DNA of 21,015 bases from Candidatus Symbiothrix sp. (lineage in GTDB: Bacteria; Bacteroidota; Bacteroidia; Bacteroidales; Azobacteroidaceae), in the NCBI GenBank assembly GCA_031270925.1, contig JAISWY010000318.1, positions 1 through 21,015 of the forward strand. The letters run 5' to 3'. Of the stretch, positions 1 to 8,758 are shown in pieces. How positions within the stretch are numbered: the stretch's first letter is position 1; each line of letters begins with the position of its first letter. The translations under genes and the position numbers were made by a program. The notes under the pieces are model-generated. The model worked only from the letters and a program-made list of their open reading frames with translations, was not told where the DNA came from and did not search any database.

Positions 1-8
1 ATTGGCCG

Positions 9-623
9 ATGAATAAGATATTGGTCGAAATAGAACATCTATTCGCCGGATACAACCAAAATATAGTATTGCGCGATATGTCATTGAAGATTTGTGAACG
101 TGATTTTTGGGGCATTACCGGTCCCAACGGCGGCGGGAAAACCACGCTCATCAAAGTTATTTTGGGTTTGGTCAAGCCGTTTTCCGGGAAAATCAAGTAT
201 GCCGATTCGTTGAAAAATCGCATCGGTTATATGCCGCAGACCAACAGCATCGACCGCCAATTTCCGATTGTGGTGTCGGAAATGGTGGCTTCGGGTTTAA
301 ATGCGACCCCAAAATTATCGCCGGAAGAGAAAAAAGAGCGTATCCAATCGGTTATCCGTGAGATGGGTTTGGAAGAATTGGAAAATCGTCCCATCGGGCA
401 ACTTTCGGGCGGACAGTTACAACGCGCTTTGTTGGGTCGCGCCATCATCGGGCAAGCTGAATTGTTGATTCTGGATGAACCTAATTCGTATCTTGACGCC
501 GGCTTTGAATCGCATTTCAACCGTTTGCTGTCGGAAATCAACCGGCAAGCCGCCATCGTTTTGATTTCGCACGATACCGACGCCATTGCCGCGATGACAA
601 AAAATACTTTAATCGTCAACTGA
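9..623 (+). CDS. ABC transporter ATP-binding protein, metal (Zn/Mn) type
   Basis: Cytoplasmic ATPase subunit of an ABC importer, 204 aa. All nucleotide-binding motifs are visible: Walker A GPNGGGKT (residues 38-45), Q-loop Q77, signature LSGGQ (132-136), Walker B LLILDEP (152-158, catalytic E157), D-loop D163 and switch H188. The segment FPIVVSEMVASGL after the Q-loop resembles the ZnuC/MntB/TroB group, which suggests zinc or manganese uptake; this substrate call is an inference. The protein is shorter than ZnuC (about 250 aa) and lacks a C-terminal extension. The ATG lies only 8 nt from the window edge, so the start and the permease/binding-protein neighbours cannot be checked. The next gene follows after 11 nt, which suggests cotranscription. 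Confidence 0.85.
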   Translation: MNKILVEIEHLFAGYNQNIVLRDMSLKICERDFWGITGPNGGGKTTLIKVILGLVKPFSGKIKYADSLKNRIGYMPQTNSIDRQFPIVVSEMVASGLNATPKLSPEEKKERIQSVIREMGLEELENRPIGQLSGGQLQRALLGRAIIGQAELLILDEPNSYLDAGFESHFNRLLSEINRQAAIVLISHDTDAIAAMTKNTLIVN

Positions 624-634
624 AAAACAGGAAT

Positions 635-1582
635 ATGAATAACTTTCTCTTTTCACTGAATGTTGTAGCACCCTTATTTGTCTTAATGGCAACGGGTTAC
701 GTGATTCGAAAAATCCGGTTTATGAACGAAGATTTTTTCAGTCAGTTAAACAAGTTGGTTTTCCGGTTTTGCTTGCCGCTGATGTTGTTTCAAGACATTC
801 GTTCTTCTTATGTGGGCGATTTTTCCAGTACCAAACTCATTTTTTCGGCGCTTATCGGCACATTCATTGTTATTCTGTTGTCATTTATAATTGTTCCACT
901 ATTAATCAAACGGAAAGGTTCGCGGGGAAGCATTATTCAAGCCGTTTACCGGAGCAATTTTTTGATTTATGGATTGCCCTTGGCACAAGGAATGTACAAT
1001 AGCGATGCTGTAGCGAAGGTTTCGATGCTGATGTGCATCATGATTCCATTTTACAATGTAGCTGCCGTGATTATCCTGTCGATTTTTTCGGAAACCGGAA
1101 AGCAAAAAGTTTCCGTTCGCAGCATTTTGTACGAAATTGTTACTAATCCTTTGATACTCGGCTGTTTCTTCGGTTTATTAGCCGGAATGATGCAGTTACA
1201 ATTGCCAAAGTTTATAGACATTCCTTTGGTGCAATTTGCCGGAACCGCCGCGCCCCTGGCTTTGTTTGTGATGGGCGGCGAGTTTCATTTCAGCAGTTTG
1301 CGCAACAATATCGTACCGGTTATTCTCAGCACGGTGGCGCGCTTGGTCGTTGTGCCGGTCATTGCTTTAATCATTTTTATTTACATGGGATTCCGGAATG
1401 TCGATTTGGCCGTTTTGCTCAGTATTTTCGCTACACCAGCGGCTATGGCAAGCTATATCATGGCGAAAAACATGGGAAACGACGGCGAATTATCGGGAGA
1501 AATTGTGGTTTTAAGCACCGCCAGTTCGTGTGTAACAATATTTTTCATTATTTATTTCCTTAGAACTTGGGGGTTTTTGTAA
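635..1582 (+). CDS. AEC (auxin efflux carrier) family transporter
   Basis: Inner-membrane permease of 315 aa with about ten hydrophobic segments spread along its length. The N-terminus (APLFVLMATGYVIRK, then LNKLVFRFCLPLMLFQ) is typical of the AEC/Mem_trans family (PF03547), whose bacterial members export or exchange small organic acids and related metabolites. The second half carries the family-like stretch IFATPAAMASYIMA. The substrate cannot be read from sequence. It follows the ABC ATPase by 11 nt and is probably cotranscribed with it, though the two families have no known functional link. Its last codons overlap the promoter of the downstream tRNA gene. Confidence 0.85.
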   Translation: MNNFLFSLNVVAPLFVLMATGYVIRKIRFMNEDFFSQLNKLVFRFCLPLMLFQDIRSSYVGDFSSTKLIFSALIGTFIVILLSFIIVPLLIKRKGSRGSIIQAVYRSNFLIYGLPLAQGMYNSDAVAKVSMLMCIMIPFYNVAAVIILSIFSETGKQKVSVRSILYEIVTNPLILGCFFGLLAGMMQLQLPKFIDIPLVQFAGTAAPLALFVMGGEFHFSSLRNNIVPVILSTVARLVVVPVIALIIFIYMGFRNVDLAVLLSIFATPAAMASYIMAKNMGNDGELSGEIVVLSTASSCVTIFFIIYFLRTWGFL

Positions 1583-1598
1583 ACTTTTATTACCTTTG
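1567..1598 (+). promoter_or_regulatory. Bacteroidota-type promoter of tRNA-Thr
   Basis: The -7 box TACCTTTG (1591-1598) matches TAnnTTTG exactly. A -33-like TTGG (1567-1570; consensus TTTG) lies 20 nt upstream, the expected spacing. The -33 element lies inside the 3' end of the AEC gene. Transcription would start a few bases before the tRNA at 1617. Confidence 0.65.
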
Positions 1599-1616
1599 CA
1601 GCCCGAATACATAAAG

Positions 1617-1689
1617 GCCACCGTAGCTCAGTCGGTAGAGCAGCGCATTCGTAACGCGCAGGTCACCAGTTCGAGTCTGGTCGGTGGCT
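1617..1689 (+). tRNA. tRNA-Thr (anticodon CGT)
   Basis: A complete 73-nt cloverleaf without an encoded CCA. The acceptor GCCACCG pairs with CGGTGGC, the D-stem is GCTC/GAGC, the anticodon loop is TTCGTAA with CGT at 1650-1652 (reads ACG, Thr), and the T-stem ACCAG/CTGGT closes the loop TTCGAGT. The variable loop is 5 nt. The anticodon stem GCGCA/CGCGC has an A-C mismatch at positions 31-39. A promoter lies just upstream and an intrinsic terminator just downstream, so this is a single-gene transcription unit. Confidence 0.95.
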
Positions 1690-1695
1690 CTCCGG

Positions 1696-1731
1696 AAAAA
1701 AGCAATTACAAATCCCGTAATTGCTTTTTTT
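1696..1731 (+). terminator. Intrinsic terminator after tRNA-Thr
   Basis: Arms AAAAAAGCAATTAC (1696-1709) and GTAATTGCTTTTTT (1717-1730) pair perfectly over 14 bp around a 7-nt loop, and the right arm ends in a run of seven T. This is a textbook rho-independent terminator 7 nt after the tRNA. Confidence 0.9.
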
Positions 1732-1774
1732 GCCGTAATATAATTTTTGTCTTCAATTTTCGTTAAATAAAGAT

Positions 1775-2362
1775 ATGAGAACGAGAAAATTGGTTTTTGC
1801 TACCAACAACGTACATAAATTGGACGAGGTGCGGGCGATTCTGGGCGATTCGCACGAAATTGTTTCTTTGCGGGCAATCGGTTGCACAGAAGATATTCCC
1901 GAAACAGCCGAAACGCTCGAAGGTAACGCTCTGCAAAAAGCACGTTTTGTGGCGCAACATTACGGATACGATTGTTTTGCCGACGATACCGGTTTGGAAG
2001 TTGAAGCGCTCGACAATGCACCGGGCGTATATTCGGCACGTTATGCGGGCGAAGCTAAAAATACGGTCGATAATCGCAAAAAGCTTTTATACGAATTAAA
2101 TGGTAAAAGCAATCGCTCGGCTCGTTTTCGCACTGTTATCGCCTTGATAATCAACAGTCAAGAATTTGTTTTTGAAGGAGTTGTAAACGGAAAAATCATT
2201 GAAAAAGAGCGCGGAGACGGTGGATTCGGCTACGATTCGTTATTTGTTCCCGACGGATATTCCGCAACATTTGCCGAAATGGGAGCTTCTGTTAAAAACA
2301 CGATCAGCCATCGCGCCGAAGCGGTTTCAAAATTAAAAATATTTTTGGATGAAAAAGAATAA
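1775..2362 (+). CDS. rdgB: RdgB/HAM1 non-canonical purine NTP pyrophosphatase
   Basis: Cytoplasmic house-cleaning enzyme that hydrolyses dITP, ITP and XTP to the monophosphate plus pyrophosphate and so keeps deaminated purines out of DNA and RNA. The protein has 195 aa, the usual size. Family motifs are intact: [12 protein letters not shown] (8-19; conserved T10, N11, K15, E18), [11 protein letters not shown] (69-79, with D71 at the place of the E. coli catalytic Asp69), GFGYD (150-154) and SHR (178-180). Its last 14 nt overlap the start of porZ, so the two are translationally linked. No good promoter was found between the tRNA terminator and the ATG. Confidence 0.93.
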   Translation: MRTRKLVFATNNVHKLDEVRAILGDSHEIVSLRAIGCTEDIPETAETLEGNALQKARFVAQHYGYDCFADDTGLEVEALDNAPGVYSARYAGEAKNTVDNRKKLLYELNGKSNRSARFRTVIALIINSQEFVFEGVVNGKIIEKERGDGGFGYDSLFVPDGYSATFAEMGASVKNTISHRAEAVSKLKIFLDEKE

Positions 2363-4718
2363 ATCGGTCGTTTTAACGACTATCGGATTAATTTTCGGAT
2401 TATTAGCGCAAGCGCAAGGCGTGGGAAGCTGGAAAACGTATGGAGCTTACCATTACGCTTCGCAAGTAGTGGAAACGCCTCATGCGGTTTATGCCGTTTA
2501 CCAATCGGGCTATCCCGATAATAACCGTTATGCCAGTTGGGATCAAATCGGTTCGTTGTTTTCTTATTCCACAGATGATCTGCGTGTTCAGACGTATTCG
2601 CTGGAAGACGGACTGAACGATAGAAGCATCCGTTTTTTGAACTATTCGCCCGAAGCCAATGCCTTGTTGTTGGTGTACGACAACAATAATATGGATATTT
2701 TTCTGGGGAAACACAATGTGTATAACCTGTCGGGCGAGATGGATAATGGTAAAATAATCAACAGTGTAGATATTCGGGGAAAACTCGCCTATTTGTCGAT
2801 TAATTCAGGCGTTACCATCGTCGATTTGGAAAAGAAAGAAATCAGGGAAACCTATAATTTGGGAGCGAATACCACCGCTACCTGCGAATGGGGCGATTAT
2901 CTTTTGGCCTCTACTGCAGATGGGGTTTACCGCGCCTTGAAAAATACAGATTCTTCCAAATTGGTAGATAAGGCTAATTGGGAAAAAATCACATTACCTT
3001 CGGTTAATAATCGGAATATTAGCAAATTAGCCGTTTTTCAAGACTATTTGATTGTTGTCGATAATGCCGGTGTTTGGGCAATATCGACCAACGGAAGCGC
3101 CAAGCAACTCTTTGAAGGTTGGTCTCGTCAAATAACCGTCGATCGCAATCGCCTTATAGTAACTGCATATAGTCGCATATATATTTTTCCGAATGTGAAT
3201 CAACGCAAGACCATTGTGGTTGATCAAAACATACGCAGTATAGCAAGTTCACAGGAAGGAGAAGATGTCCTTTGGGTGGCATGGGGAAATAAGGGTTTAT
3301 GGAAATTAAAAACAAAAGACGTCGATACAAGCGGCAAGATGGATTTCGAACCGACTATTTCCAATTTGAAAATGAACAGTCCTCTCATCAATGCATCGTT
3401 CAATGTTAAGTTCGATCAAAACAAATTGTTGCTTACCGCTGGTAACCGGGAATCAGACCGCAACCATGTATTCGGTACATTTATGGTCTATGAAAGTGGG
3501 AAATGGATGAATTTGAATAAAGATACCGTTGCCCCCGGTTTGCGCAGTCTCGATTTCATGTCGGTCGCAGTAGATCCGACCGATACACATCATTATTTTG
3601 TATCAAGTTGGGGAGAAGGCGTTTATGAATTTCGAGATACTACTTTTCTCCATTTACATTCCTATGATAACAGTACTTTGCAAACGATTAACGAGCATTA
3701 CAAACCGGACCATTATGTCCGTACCGATGGCATGGCTTTCGACCGCAACAATAACCTTTTTGTTGTGAATGTGAAAAACGGATTGAATGTATTGTCTGCG
3801 AAAGACAAGAAATGGTATCTTTGCCGTAACGATCAATTGGCCGCCGGCCAAATCAATCATCTGATTGTTACACGGGATAACAAAAAATGGCTCAATGTAT
3901 ATCGGGGAACCGACGCGAATCCCTCCTGCATTTATGTTTTCGACGACCAGAACACCGCCGATAATCTGCAAGATGGCATTGAGGGAACATGGTACTCCGG
4001 CCGCCTGTTTACCGACCAGCAAGGCCGGAAAGTAGAAGAAAGAGCTTATCTTTGCATAGCGGAAGACCTGACCGGCACAGTTTGGGTCGGAACCGATAAC
4101 GGCCTGATTTATTTCACGTCGGCCGAACAATTGGACAAGAACGAATGCAACCGGATTGTCAATGTGGATAAATACGACAAAGGACATTATCCTCTGGAAG
4201 GACAAAAAATTACCACCATTGCCATCGATGGAGCCAACCGCAAATGGGTCGGGACCCAAGGGAGCGGTATTTTCGTCGTCGATCAATCATCCGGCGATGT
4301 ACGGTTCGATCAATTTACCCGGAGCAATAGTTCCCTTTTATCAGACAACATTAACTCCATTGCCATCGACAACCAAACCGGCGAAGTATTTATCGCCACC
4401 GATAAAGGTTTGTGTTCGTATATGGGCGAGGCTATTGACGGCCGTCCCGATTATTCTCAAGCGCAAGCCTATCCTAATCCGGTAGATTTGAGGCGGCACA
4501 ACCGCGTAGCCATTACCGGTTTGATGCAAAATTCGATCGTGAAAATTACCGATTTGGCAGGTAACCGCATCCATGAAGCGCAAGCATTCGGCGGTCAATA
4601 TGTCTGGAATTGTACCGGAATGAACGGCGAATGGGTAAAAGCCGGTATCTATTTGGTATTCGCCACTTTATCAGATGGCAGCTTGGGCGTTGTTACTAAA
4701 ATCATGATCATGCGTTAA
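2349..4718 (+). CDS. porZ: PorZ-like T9SS surface component, beta-propeller protein
   Basis: Secreted protein of 789 aa. It has an N-terminal signal peptide (about residues 1-22, ending LLAQAQ), then a long body of beta-propeller-type blades (repeated patterns such as NGLIYF and DKGLCSY), then a C-terminal beta-sandwich of about 85 residues that begins AYPNPV and contains [11 protein letters not shown] and AGIYLV, typical of a T9SS sorting domain. Length, architecture and the opening [12 protein letters not shown] fit PorZ of Porphyromonas gingivalis (about 776 aa). PorZ is part of the T9SS attachment complex on the cell surface, where it helps cargo proteins become linked to anionic LPS. The alternative is a generic two-component-regulator propeller protein. 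It overlaps rdgB by 14 nt and converges with the vWA lipoprotein. Confidence 0.82.
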   Translation: MKKNKSVVLTTIGLIFGLLAQAQGVGSWKTYGAYHYASQVVETPHAVYAVYQSGYPDNNRYASWDQIGSLFSYSTDDLRVQTYSLEDGLNDRSIRFLNYSPEANALLLVYDNNNMDIFLGKHNVYNLSGEMDNGKIINSVDIRGKLAYLSINSGVTIVDLEKKEIRETYNLGANTTATCEWGDYLLASTADGVYRALKNTDSSKLVDKANWEKITLPSVNNRNISKLAVFQDYLIVVDNAGVWAISTNGSAKQLFEGWSRQITVDRNRLIVTAYSRIYIFPNVNQRKTIVVDQNIRSIASSQEGEDVLWVAWGNKGLWKLKTKDVDTSGKMDFEPTISNLKMNSPLINASFNVKFDQNKLLLTAGNRESDRNHVFGTFMVYESGKWMNLNKDTVAPGLRSLDFMSVAVDPTDTHHYFVSSWGEGVYEFRDTTFLHLHSYDNSTLQTINEHYKPDHYVRTDGMAFDRNNNLFVVNVKNGLNVLSAKDKKWYLCRNDQLAAGQINHLIVTRDNKKWLNVYRGTDANPSCIYVFDDQNTADNLQDGIEGTWYSGRLFTDQQGRKVEERAYLCIAEDLTGTVWVGTDNGLIYFTSAEQLDKNECNRIVNVDKYDKGHYPLEGQKITTIAIDGANRKWVGTQGSGIFVVDQSSGDVRFDQFTRSNSSLLSDNINSIAIDNQTGEVFIATDKGLCSYMGEAIDGRPDYSQAQAYPNPVDLRRHNRVAITGLMQNSIVKITDLAGNRIHEAQAFGGQYVWNCTGMNGEWVKAGIYLVFATLSDGSLGVVTKIMIMR

Positions 4719-5896
4719 CGGGCGTATTGATTGATCAGTCGCACCATTAAATCGTTCAAAAATTCCACTTGGTATTCACCCACCGAAGGTTCGAGATGGT
4801 CGTTGCCAATGCCGCTGTGATTGGTAATGAAAACATAAGAGCCGTTAGTGCTGACAGCAAAGAAGCGCATCAAAAATTCGGTTTCCCTGTCGATGCCGCT
4901 CGCGGTAACGGGAATCAGTTTAATACCTTTTTCCTGTGCTTGGGCAATAGAGGCATAAATTTTCTGCATCACATCGCTGTTGAAATGGGGCGGAGCATCG
5001 AGCAAAAGGAACAACAGGCGAGTTTTAGCGTTGAACGACCATTGCAATTCGCCGATCGATTTTTCCAAAGCTATATCCACCGCTTCGGGGAAATCGCCTC
5101 CGCCGTCGGCGCGTTGCTGACCGATAAATTGATTGGTTACTTGTATATTGTCGGTAAACGGCGAAACTTTGGTAGTGTATTCATCTTGTAAGTCACGGTA
5201 AAAAACAGCGGCAGTGTAAACCCAAGCCGTCGGATTGTCTTGTTTTACGCGGTTGATGACATCGACAACTTCGGTTTTTAAATATTCCAGTTCGTCGTCC
5301 ATCGAGCCGGTGGCATCGACCATAAACGCGACTTCAATACGATTATTAACAATTGCCGCTTCTATCGTTAGATTATTTACACCCTCATTGTAAGGCTTTA
5401 CAATACATTGGTAATCCGTGCCGTTCACCCCTAAAATCAACTGTGAATAATCGACTTTTTCGTTTTTTTGGAATAAATCAATCCAAAGTTCGGCTTTTCC
5501 TGCATTGTCGGATTTGGCTTTTGCAATGATTTGCCCGTTCTGCTTTAATGTAACTTCTGCATTGACAGCCAATCTGTCGTAGTTATCGTGCAATTCGACC
5601 GAAACACGATTGTTCGTGAAAAATCCCCAATGATCAAGCGGTTTTCTGAAATCGTCTTTTTGCCACAGGTTTTCCCAAAACGACCAATTCGACAAATCGT
5701 TCCATTCACCGGCGGTAATAACTCCGGCTTGCGGTTGTTGTCCGTTGCCTCCGGATTCTCCTTCGGAGGAGTCGGCATATTCTTTTTCTCCAGAGGGGCC
5801 GCCTTCATAACCCATTCCGTCGGTTTGGCACGCAACCATACACATTGCCGCAAGGGCTAATAAACTCACTGAAACTTTTTGAAACGTTGATTTCAT
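4715..5896 (-). CDS. von Willebrand factor A domain lipoprotein
   Basis: Predicted outer-membrane or surface lipoprotein of 393 aa. It has a signal peptide with a lipobox ending at Cys23 (MVAC), then a Gly/Ser/Glu-rich linker (about 26-60), a small beta domain (about 95-180), and a vWA domain from about 187 to the end. The MIDAS metal site appears as DATGS (D194, T196, S198; the first Ser of DxSxS is replaced by Thr), with GGGDFPEAV (D268) and LLLDAPPH (D300) at the other expected places. Related proteins with this MIDAS form occur among Bacteroidota vWA proteins; adhesion or metal-dependent binding is likely but the partner is unknown. Its stop codon overlaps the stop of porZ. Its promoter overlaps the divergent DUF1015 promoter. 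Confidence 0.85.
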   Translation of the reverse strand: MKSTFQKVSVSLLALAAMCMVACQTDGMGYEGGPSGEKEYADSSEGESGGNGQQPQAGVITAGEWNDLSNWSFWENLWQKDDFRKPLDHWGFFTNNRVSVELHDNYDRLAVNAEVTLKQNGQIIAKAKSDNAGKAELWIDLFQKNEKVDYSQLILGVNGTDYQCIVKPYNEGVNNLTIEAAIVNNRIEVAFMVDATGSMDDELEYLKTEVVDVINRVKQDNPTAWVYTAAVFYRDLQDEYTTKVSPFTDNIQVTNQFIGQQRADGGGDFPEAVDIALEKSIGELQWSFNAKTRLLFLLLDAPPHFNSDVMQKIYASIAQAQEKGIKLIPVTASGIDRETEFLMRFFAVSTNGSYVFITNHSGIGNDHLEPSVGEYQVEFLNDLMVRLINQYAR

Positions 5897-5959
5897 TGCA
5901 TTATATTATTGATTCTGTTTTAAAAGATGAAAATCGGATTAAAAATGTTGCATGCGTGG

Positions 5960-5989
5960 CAAAATTACATAAAATTTGTAAATTTCAAT
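5960..5989 (-). promoter_or_regulatory. Candidate promoter of the vWA lipoprotein gene
   Basis: Read on the minus strand, TAATTTTG (5960-5967) matches the TAnnTTTG -7 box, and ATTG (5986-5989; consensus TTTG) lies 18 nt upstream, one base short of the usual spacing. The implied leader is about 55 nt. The element interlocks with the plus-strand promoter at 5975-6006. Confidence 0.5.
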
Positions 5990-6006
5990 CCTTTCTTGTA
6001 CTTTTG
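5975..6006 (+). promoter_or_regulatory. Bacteroidota-type promoter of the DUF1015 gene
   Basis: TTTG (5975-5978), a 20-nt spacer and TACTTTTG (5999-6006) match both boxes and the spacing of the Bacteroidota housekeeping promoter exactly. It lies 24 nt before the ATG at 6031, which also supports choosing that start over the upstream in-frame ATG at 5845. Confidence 0.75.
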
Positions 6007-6030
6007 CGCTTCATTTTTGAATCAATCATT

Positions 6031-7275
6031 ATGGCAATCATCAAACCATTCCGGGGGATTCGTCCTCCCAAGCAATATGTTATGGAAGTAGCTTCCCGTC
6101 CTTACGATGTGTTGAACTCGGAAGAAGCGCGTAAGGAAGCCCAAGACAACGAAAAATCGTTGTATCACATCATCAAACCGGAAATTGATTTTCCGGCGGG
6201 AAAAGATGAACACAAGCCCGAAGTATATGACAAAGCCCTTGAAAATTTCAAGAAATTTCAAGCAAAAGGCTGGCTCGTACAGGACGAAAAAGAACATTAT
6301 TATGTTTACGCTCAAACCATGAACAGTCGCACACAATACGGCTTAGTGCTAGGTTCGTATGTGAATGATTATTTGACCGGCGTTATCAAAAAACACGAAT
6401 TAACACGCAAAGACAAGGAAGAAGACCGCATGAAACACGTGCGTATCAATAACGCCAACATTGAGCCTGTATTTTTTGCCTATCCCGACAATCCCGCTTT
6501 GGACGCTATTGTAAAACAAGTAACGGCGCAAATGCCCGAATACGATTTCGTTTCGTCCGACAGCATCGGCCATCATTTTTGGATTATTTCGGATGAAGCT
6601 GTGATTCAAAAGATTACGGATTTATTTGCCGCCATGCCCGCTTTGTATATTGCCGATGGCCATCATCGCTCGGCAGCGGCAGCTTTGGTGGGAGCCGAAA
6701 AAGCGAAACAAAATCCGAATCATACGGGAAAAGAGGAATATAATTATTTCATGGCCGTTTGTTTCCCGGATAATCAATTGAAAATCATGGACTATAACCG
6801 TGTAGTAAAAGATTTGAACGGATTAACGCCCACTCAATTCTTACAAGCCTTGTCGAGCGATTTCGACATCACAGACAAAGGCGAAACGATTTATCATCCC
6901 GATCATCTGCATAATTTTTCGCTTTATCTTGGTAAGCGCTGGTATTCATTGGAAGCCAAGGCCGGAACTTATAACGATTCCGATCCTATCGGCGTATTGG
7001 ATGTTACAATTTCATCGGATTTGATTCTCGACAAAATTCTGGGAATGAAAGATTTACGAACCGACAAACGCATTGATTTTGTCGGCGGCCTGCGCGGATT
7101 GGAAGAATTGAAGCGGCGGGTTGATAGCGGTGAAATGACGGCAGCTTTGGCTTTATATCCCGTTTCGATGAAACAATTGATTGATATTGCCGACACGGGT
7201 AACATCATGCCACCAAAAACTACATGGTTTGAGCCGAAATTACGGTCAGGCTTGGTCATTCACTCATTATCCTGA
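6031..7275 (+). CDS. DUF1015 family protein
   Basis: Cytoplasmic protein of 414 aa. The opening MAIIKPFRGIRPPK and the motifs HELTRKDKEEDR (122-133) and ADGHHRSAAA (208-217) mark the DUF1015 family (PF06245). In Bacteroidota this family is often found near serine biosynthesis genes (serA/serC), from memory; no such neighbour is present here. The DGHHR motif (209-213) resembles the active-site motif of the ParB/sulfiredoxin fold and of SerK-type free-serine kinases, so a nucleotide-dependent kinase or phosphotransferase activity is possible but unproven. The ATG at 6031 was chosen because the longer in-frame reading from 5845 runs into the vWA gene and across its promoter. The gene converges with rpoN with only 8 nt between the stops. 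Confidence 0.85.
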   Translation: MAIIKPFRGIRPPKQYVMEVASRPYDVLNSEEARKEAQDNEKSLYHIIKPEIDFPAGKDEHKPEVYDKALENFKKFQAKGWLVQDEKEHYYVYAQTMNSRTQYGLVLGSYVNDYLTGVIKKHELTRKDKEEDRMKHVRINNANIEPVFFAYPDNPALDAIVKQVTAQMPEYDFVSSDSIGHHFWIISDEAVIQKITDLFAAMPALYIADGHHRSAAAALVGAEKAKQNPNHTGKEEYNYFMAVCFPDNQLKIMDYNRVVKDLNGLTPTQFLQALSSDFDITDKGETIYHPDHLHNFSLYLGKRWYSLEAKAGTYNDSDPIGVLDVTISSDLILDKILGMKDLRTDKRIDFVGGLRGLEELKRRVDSGEMTAALALYPVSMKQLIDIADTGNIMPPKTTWFEPKLRSGLVIHSLS

Positions 7276-7283
7276 ATTTATCC

Positions 7284-8738
7284 TTAAATCACTCGTCGCA
7301 ACCGCGCCACCGGAATATTCATTTGTTCGCGATATTTGGCCGTCGTGCGGCGGGCGATAGTGTATCCTTTTTGCTCCAAAGCGATGGTTAATGCATCGTC
7401 GTTCAAAGGCGCCGATTTATCTTCTTCATCGACCAAGGCTTTGAGGGTGGATTTGATTTCCTTGTTCGACACTTCTTCGCCTTCGTCATTGACCATCGAT
7501 TCGGAAAAGAAATATTTCAAAGGAAAAATGCCCCAATTGGTTTGCACGTATTTACAGTTGCTGACCCGCGAAACAGTCGAAACATCGTAACCGCTTCGTT
7601 CGGCTATGTCTTTCAAAATCATCGGTTTAATATCAGCATCATCGCCATTGAGGAAAAAATCCCGTTGAATGTCGATAATTGTGAGCATCGTATTACGCAG
7701 GGTAACGGTGCGTTGCCTGATTGCATCAATAAACCATTGCGCCGCATCGATTTTTTGCTTTACGAAACCGGCGGCATCACGCGTTTGGGAATTATTTTTC
7801 GTAACAGCATTGGTATAAAGGGTCAACATATCGCCATAATCCTTATTGACCCGCAATTCGGGGATATTTTGTTTGGGCATCGAAAAAATGAGTTCGCCAT
7901 TGATTGATTCCACAATAAAATCAGGTGTAATTTGTGCCATTTTTGTGTCCATGTTACTTTCCCAGGCATTGCCCGGTTTGGGATTTAGCAGGGTAATTTC
8001 GCGCATCGCGCTTTTTAATTCTTCTTCTCCGATACTGAGGGCGCGAAAAATCTTGTCGAATTGACGTTTGGAAAAAATTTCAAAATAGTCTTCCAAAATA
8101 TGTACGGCAAGTTGTCGCCCCGGAGTTTTCTCTTTTCTATAAAGTTGTAACAGAAGGCATTGCCTCAGATTAATCGAACCGATGCCCGGCGGATCCAGAC
8201 TTTGAATCACTTGCAATACTTCCGCAATCTCTTCGGCGGGAACATCCAATCCGTATTGAAAAGCCAAATCGTCGGAAACCGCTTCCAAGTCGCGCCGCAT
8301 ATAGCCGTCGTCGTCGATACTGCCAATAAGATATTCGCCGACTTTGAATTTCTCTTCCGACAGGTGTTTCAACCGCAATTGGTCGGTCATAAATTCCTGA
8401 AACGATTCCGCTTCGGAATAAGGTATTTCGCGATGCCCTTCGGGAATATCTATTTTTTGTTGCAACCGGTAATCGGGAATATCGTCTTCGGTCAGGTAAT
8501 CGCCCAAGGTAAAATCTTCGTTGCTGCCTTCTTCGATGAAAGCCAATTCGTCATCGAAGGCTTCATCTTCTTCATTTTCAGCCGAATCCGGGTCTTCTTC
8601 CAAAGCCGGATTTTCTTCCAATTCCTGATTAATCCGGTTTTCAAGCTCCAGTGAGTTTAATTCCAGCAATTTTACTTGCTGAATTTGAAGCGGCGAGAGT
8701 TTTTGTTGCTGTTTCTGAGTGAGTTGTTGTCGAATCAT
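7284..8738 (-). CDS. rpoN: RNA polymerase sigma-54 factor
   Basis: Sigma-54, which directs RNA polymerase to -24/-12 promoters and needs an AAA+ enhancer-binding activator to open them. The protein has 484 aa, normal for the family. It shows the Gln/Leu-rich activator-interacting region I (1-50: QQLTQKQQQKLSPLQIQQ and LELEENPALEE-like stretch), an acidic region II (about 45-85), the core-binding domain, a helix-turn-helix (GYDVSTVSRVSNCKYVQT) and the RpoN box ARRTTAKYRE (462-471) close to the C-terminus. It lies 20 nt downstream of the DUF4886 gene on the same strand and is probably cotranscribed with it. A full-consensus target promoter is found at 19259-19275. Confidence 0.96.
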   Translation of the reverse strand: MIRQQLTQKQQQKLSPLQIQQVKLLELNSLELENRINQELEENPALEEDPDSAENEEDEAFDDELAFIEEGSNEDFTLGDYLTEDDIPDYRLQQKIDIPEGHREIPYSEAESFQEFMTDQLRLKHLSEEKFKVGEYLIGSIDDDGYMRRDLEAVSDDLAFQYGLDVPAEEIAEVLQVIQSLDPPGIGSINLRQCLLLQLYRKEKTPGRQLAVHILEDYFEIFSKRQFDKIFRALSIGEEELKSAMREITLLNPKPGNAWESNMDTKMAQITPDFIVESINGELIFSMPKQNIPELRVNKDYGDMLTLYTNAVTKNNSQTRDAAGFVKQKIDAAQWFIDAIRQRTVTLRNTMLTIIDIQRDFFLNGDDADIKPMILKDIAERSGYDVSTVSRVSNCKYVQTNWGIFPLKYFFSESMVNDEGEEVSNKEIKSTLKALVDEEDKSAPLNDDALTIALEQKGYTIARRTTAKYREQMNIPVARLRRVI

Positions 8739-8758
8739 ACTTTTTCTCCGGGCATAAA

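Noticed and set aside
977..995. TTGGCAC on the plus strand in the AEC gene
   Set aside because: The -24 half of a sigma-54 promoter is present by chance in coding sequence; no GC element lies 10 nt downstream.
1739..1760. Promoter for rdgB after the tRNA terminator
   Set aside because: TATAATTTTTG has one extra base between TA and TTTG, and there is no -33 box at a suitable distance.
3654..4286. 210-aa open frame antisense to porZ
   Set aside because: It lies wholly inside porZ in a shadow frame, with no recognisable motif or promoter.
5845..6030. In-frame N-terminal extension of the DUF1015 gene starting at 5845
   Set aside because: It runs antisense through the start of the vWA gene and across the DUF1015 promoter at 5975-6006. 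The family N-terminus (MAIIKPFRGIRPP) begins at 6031.
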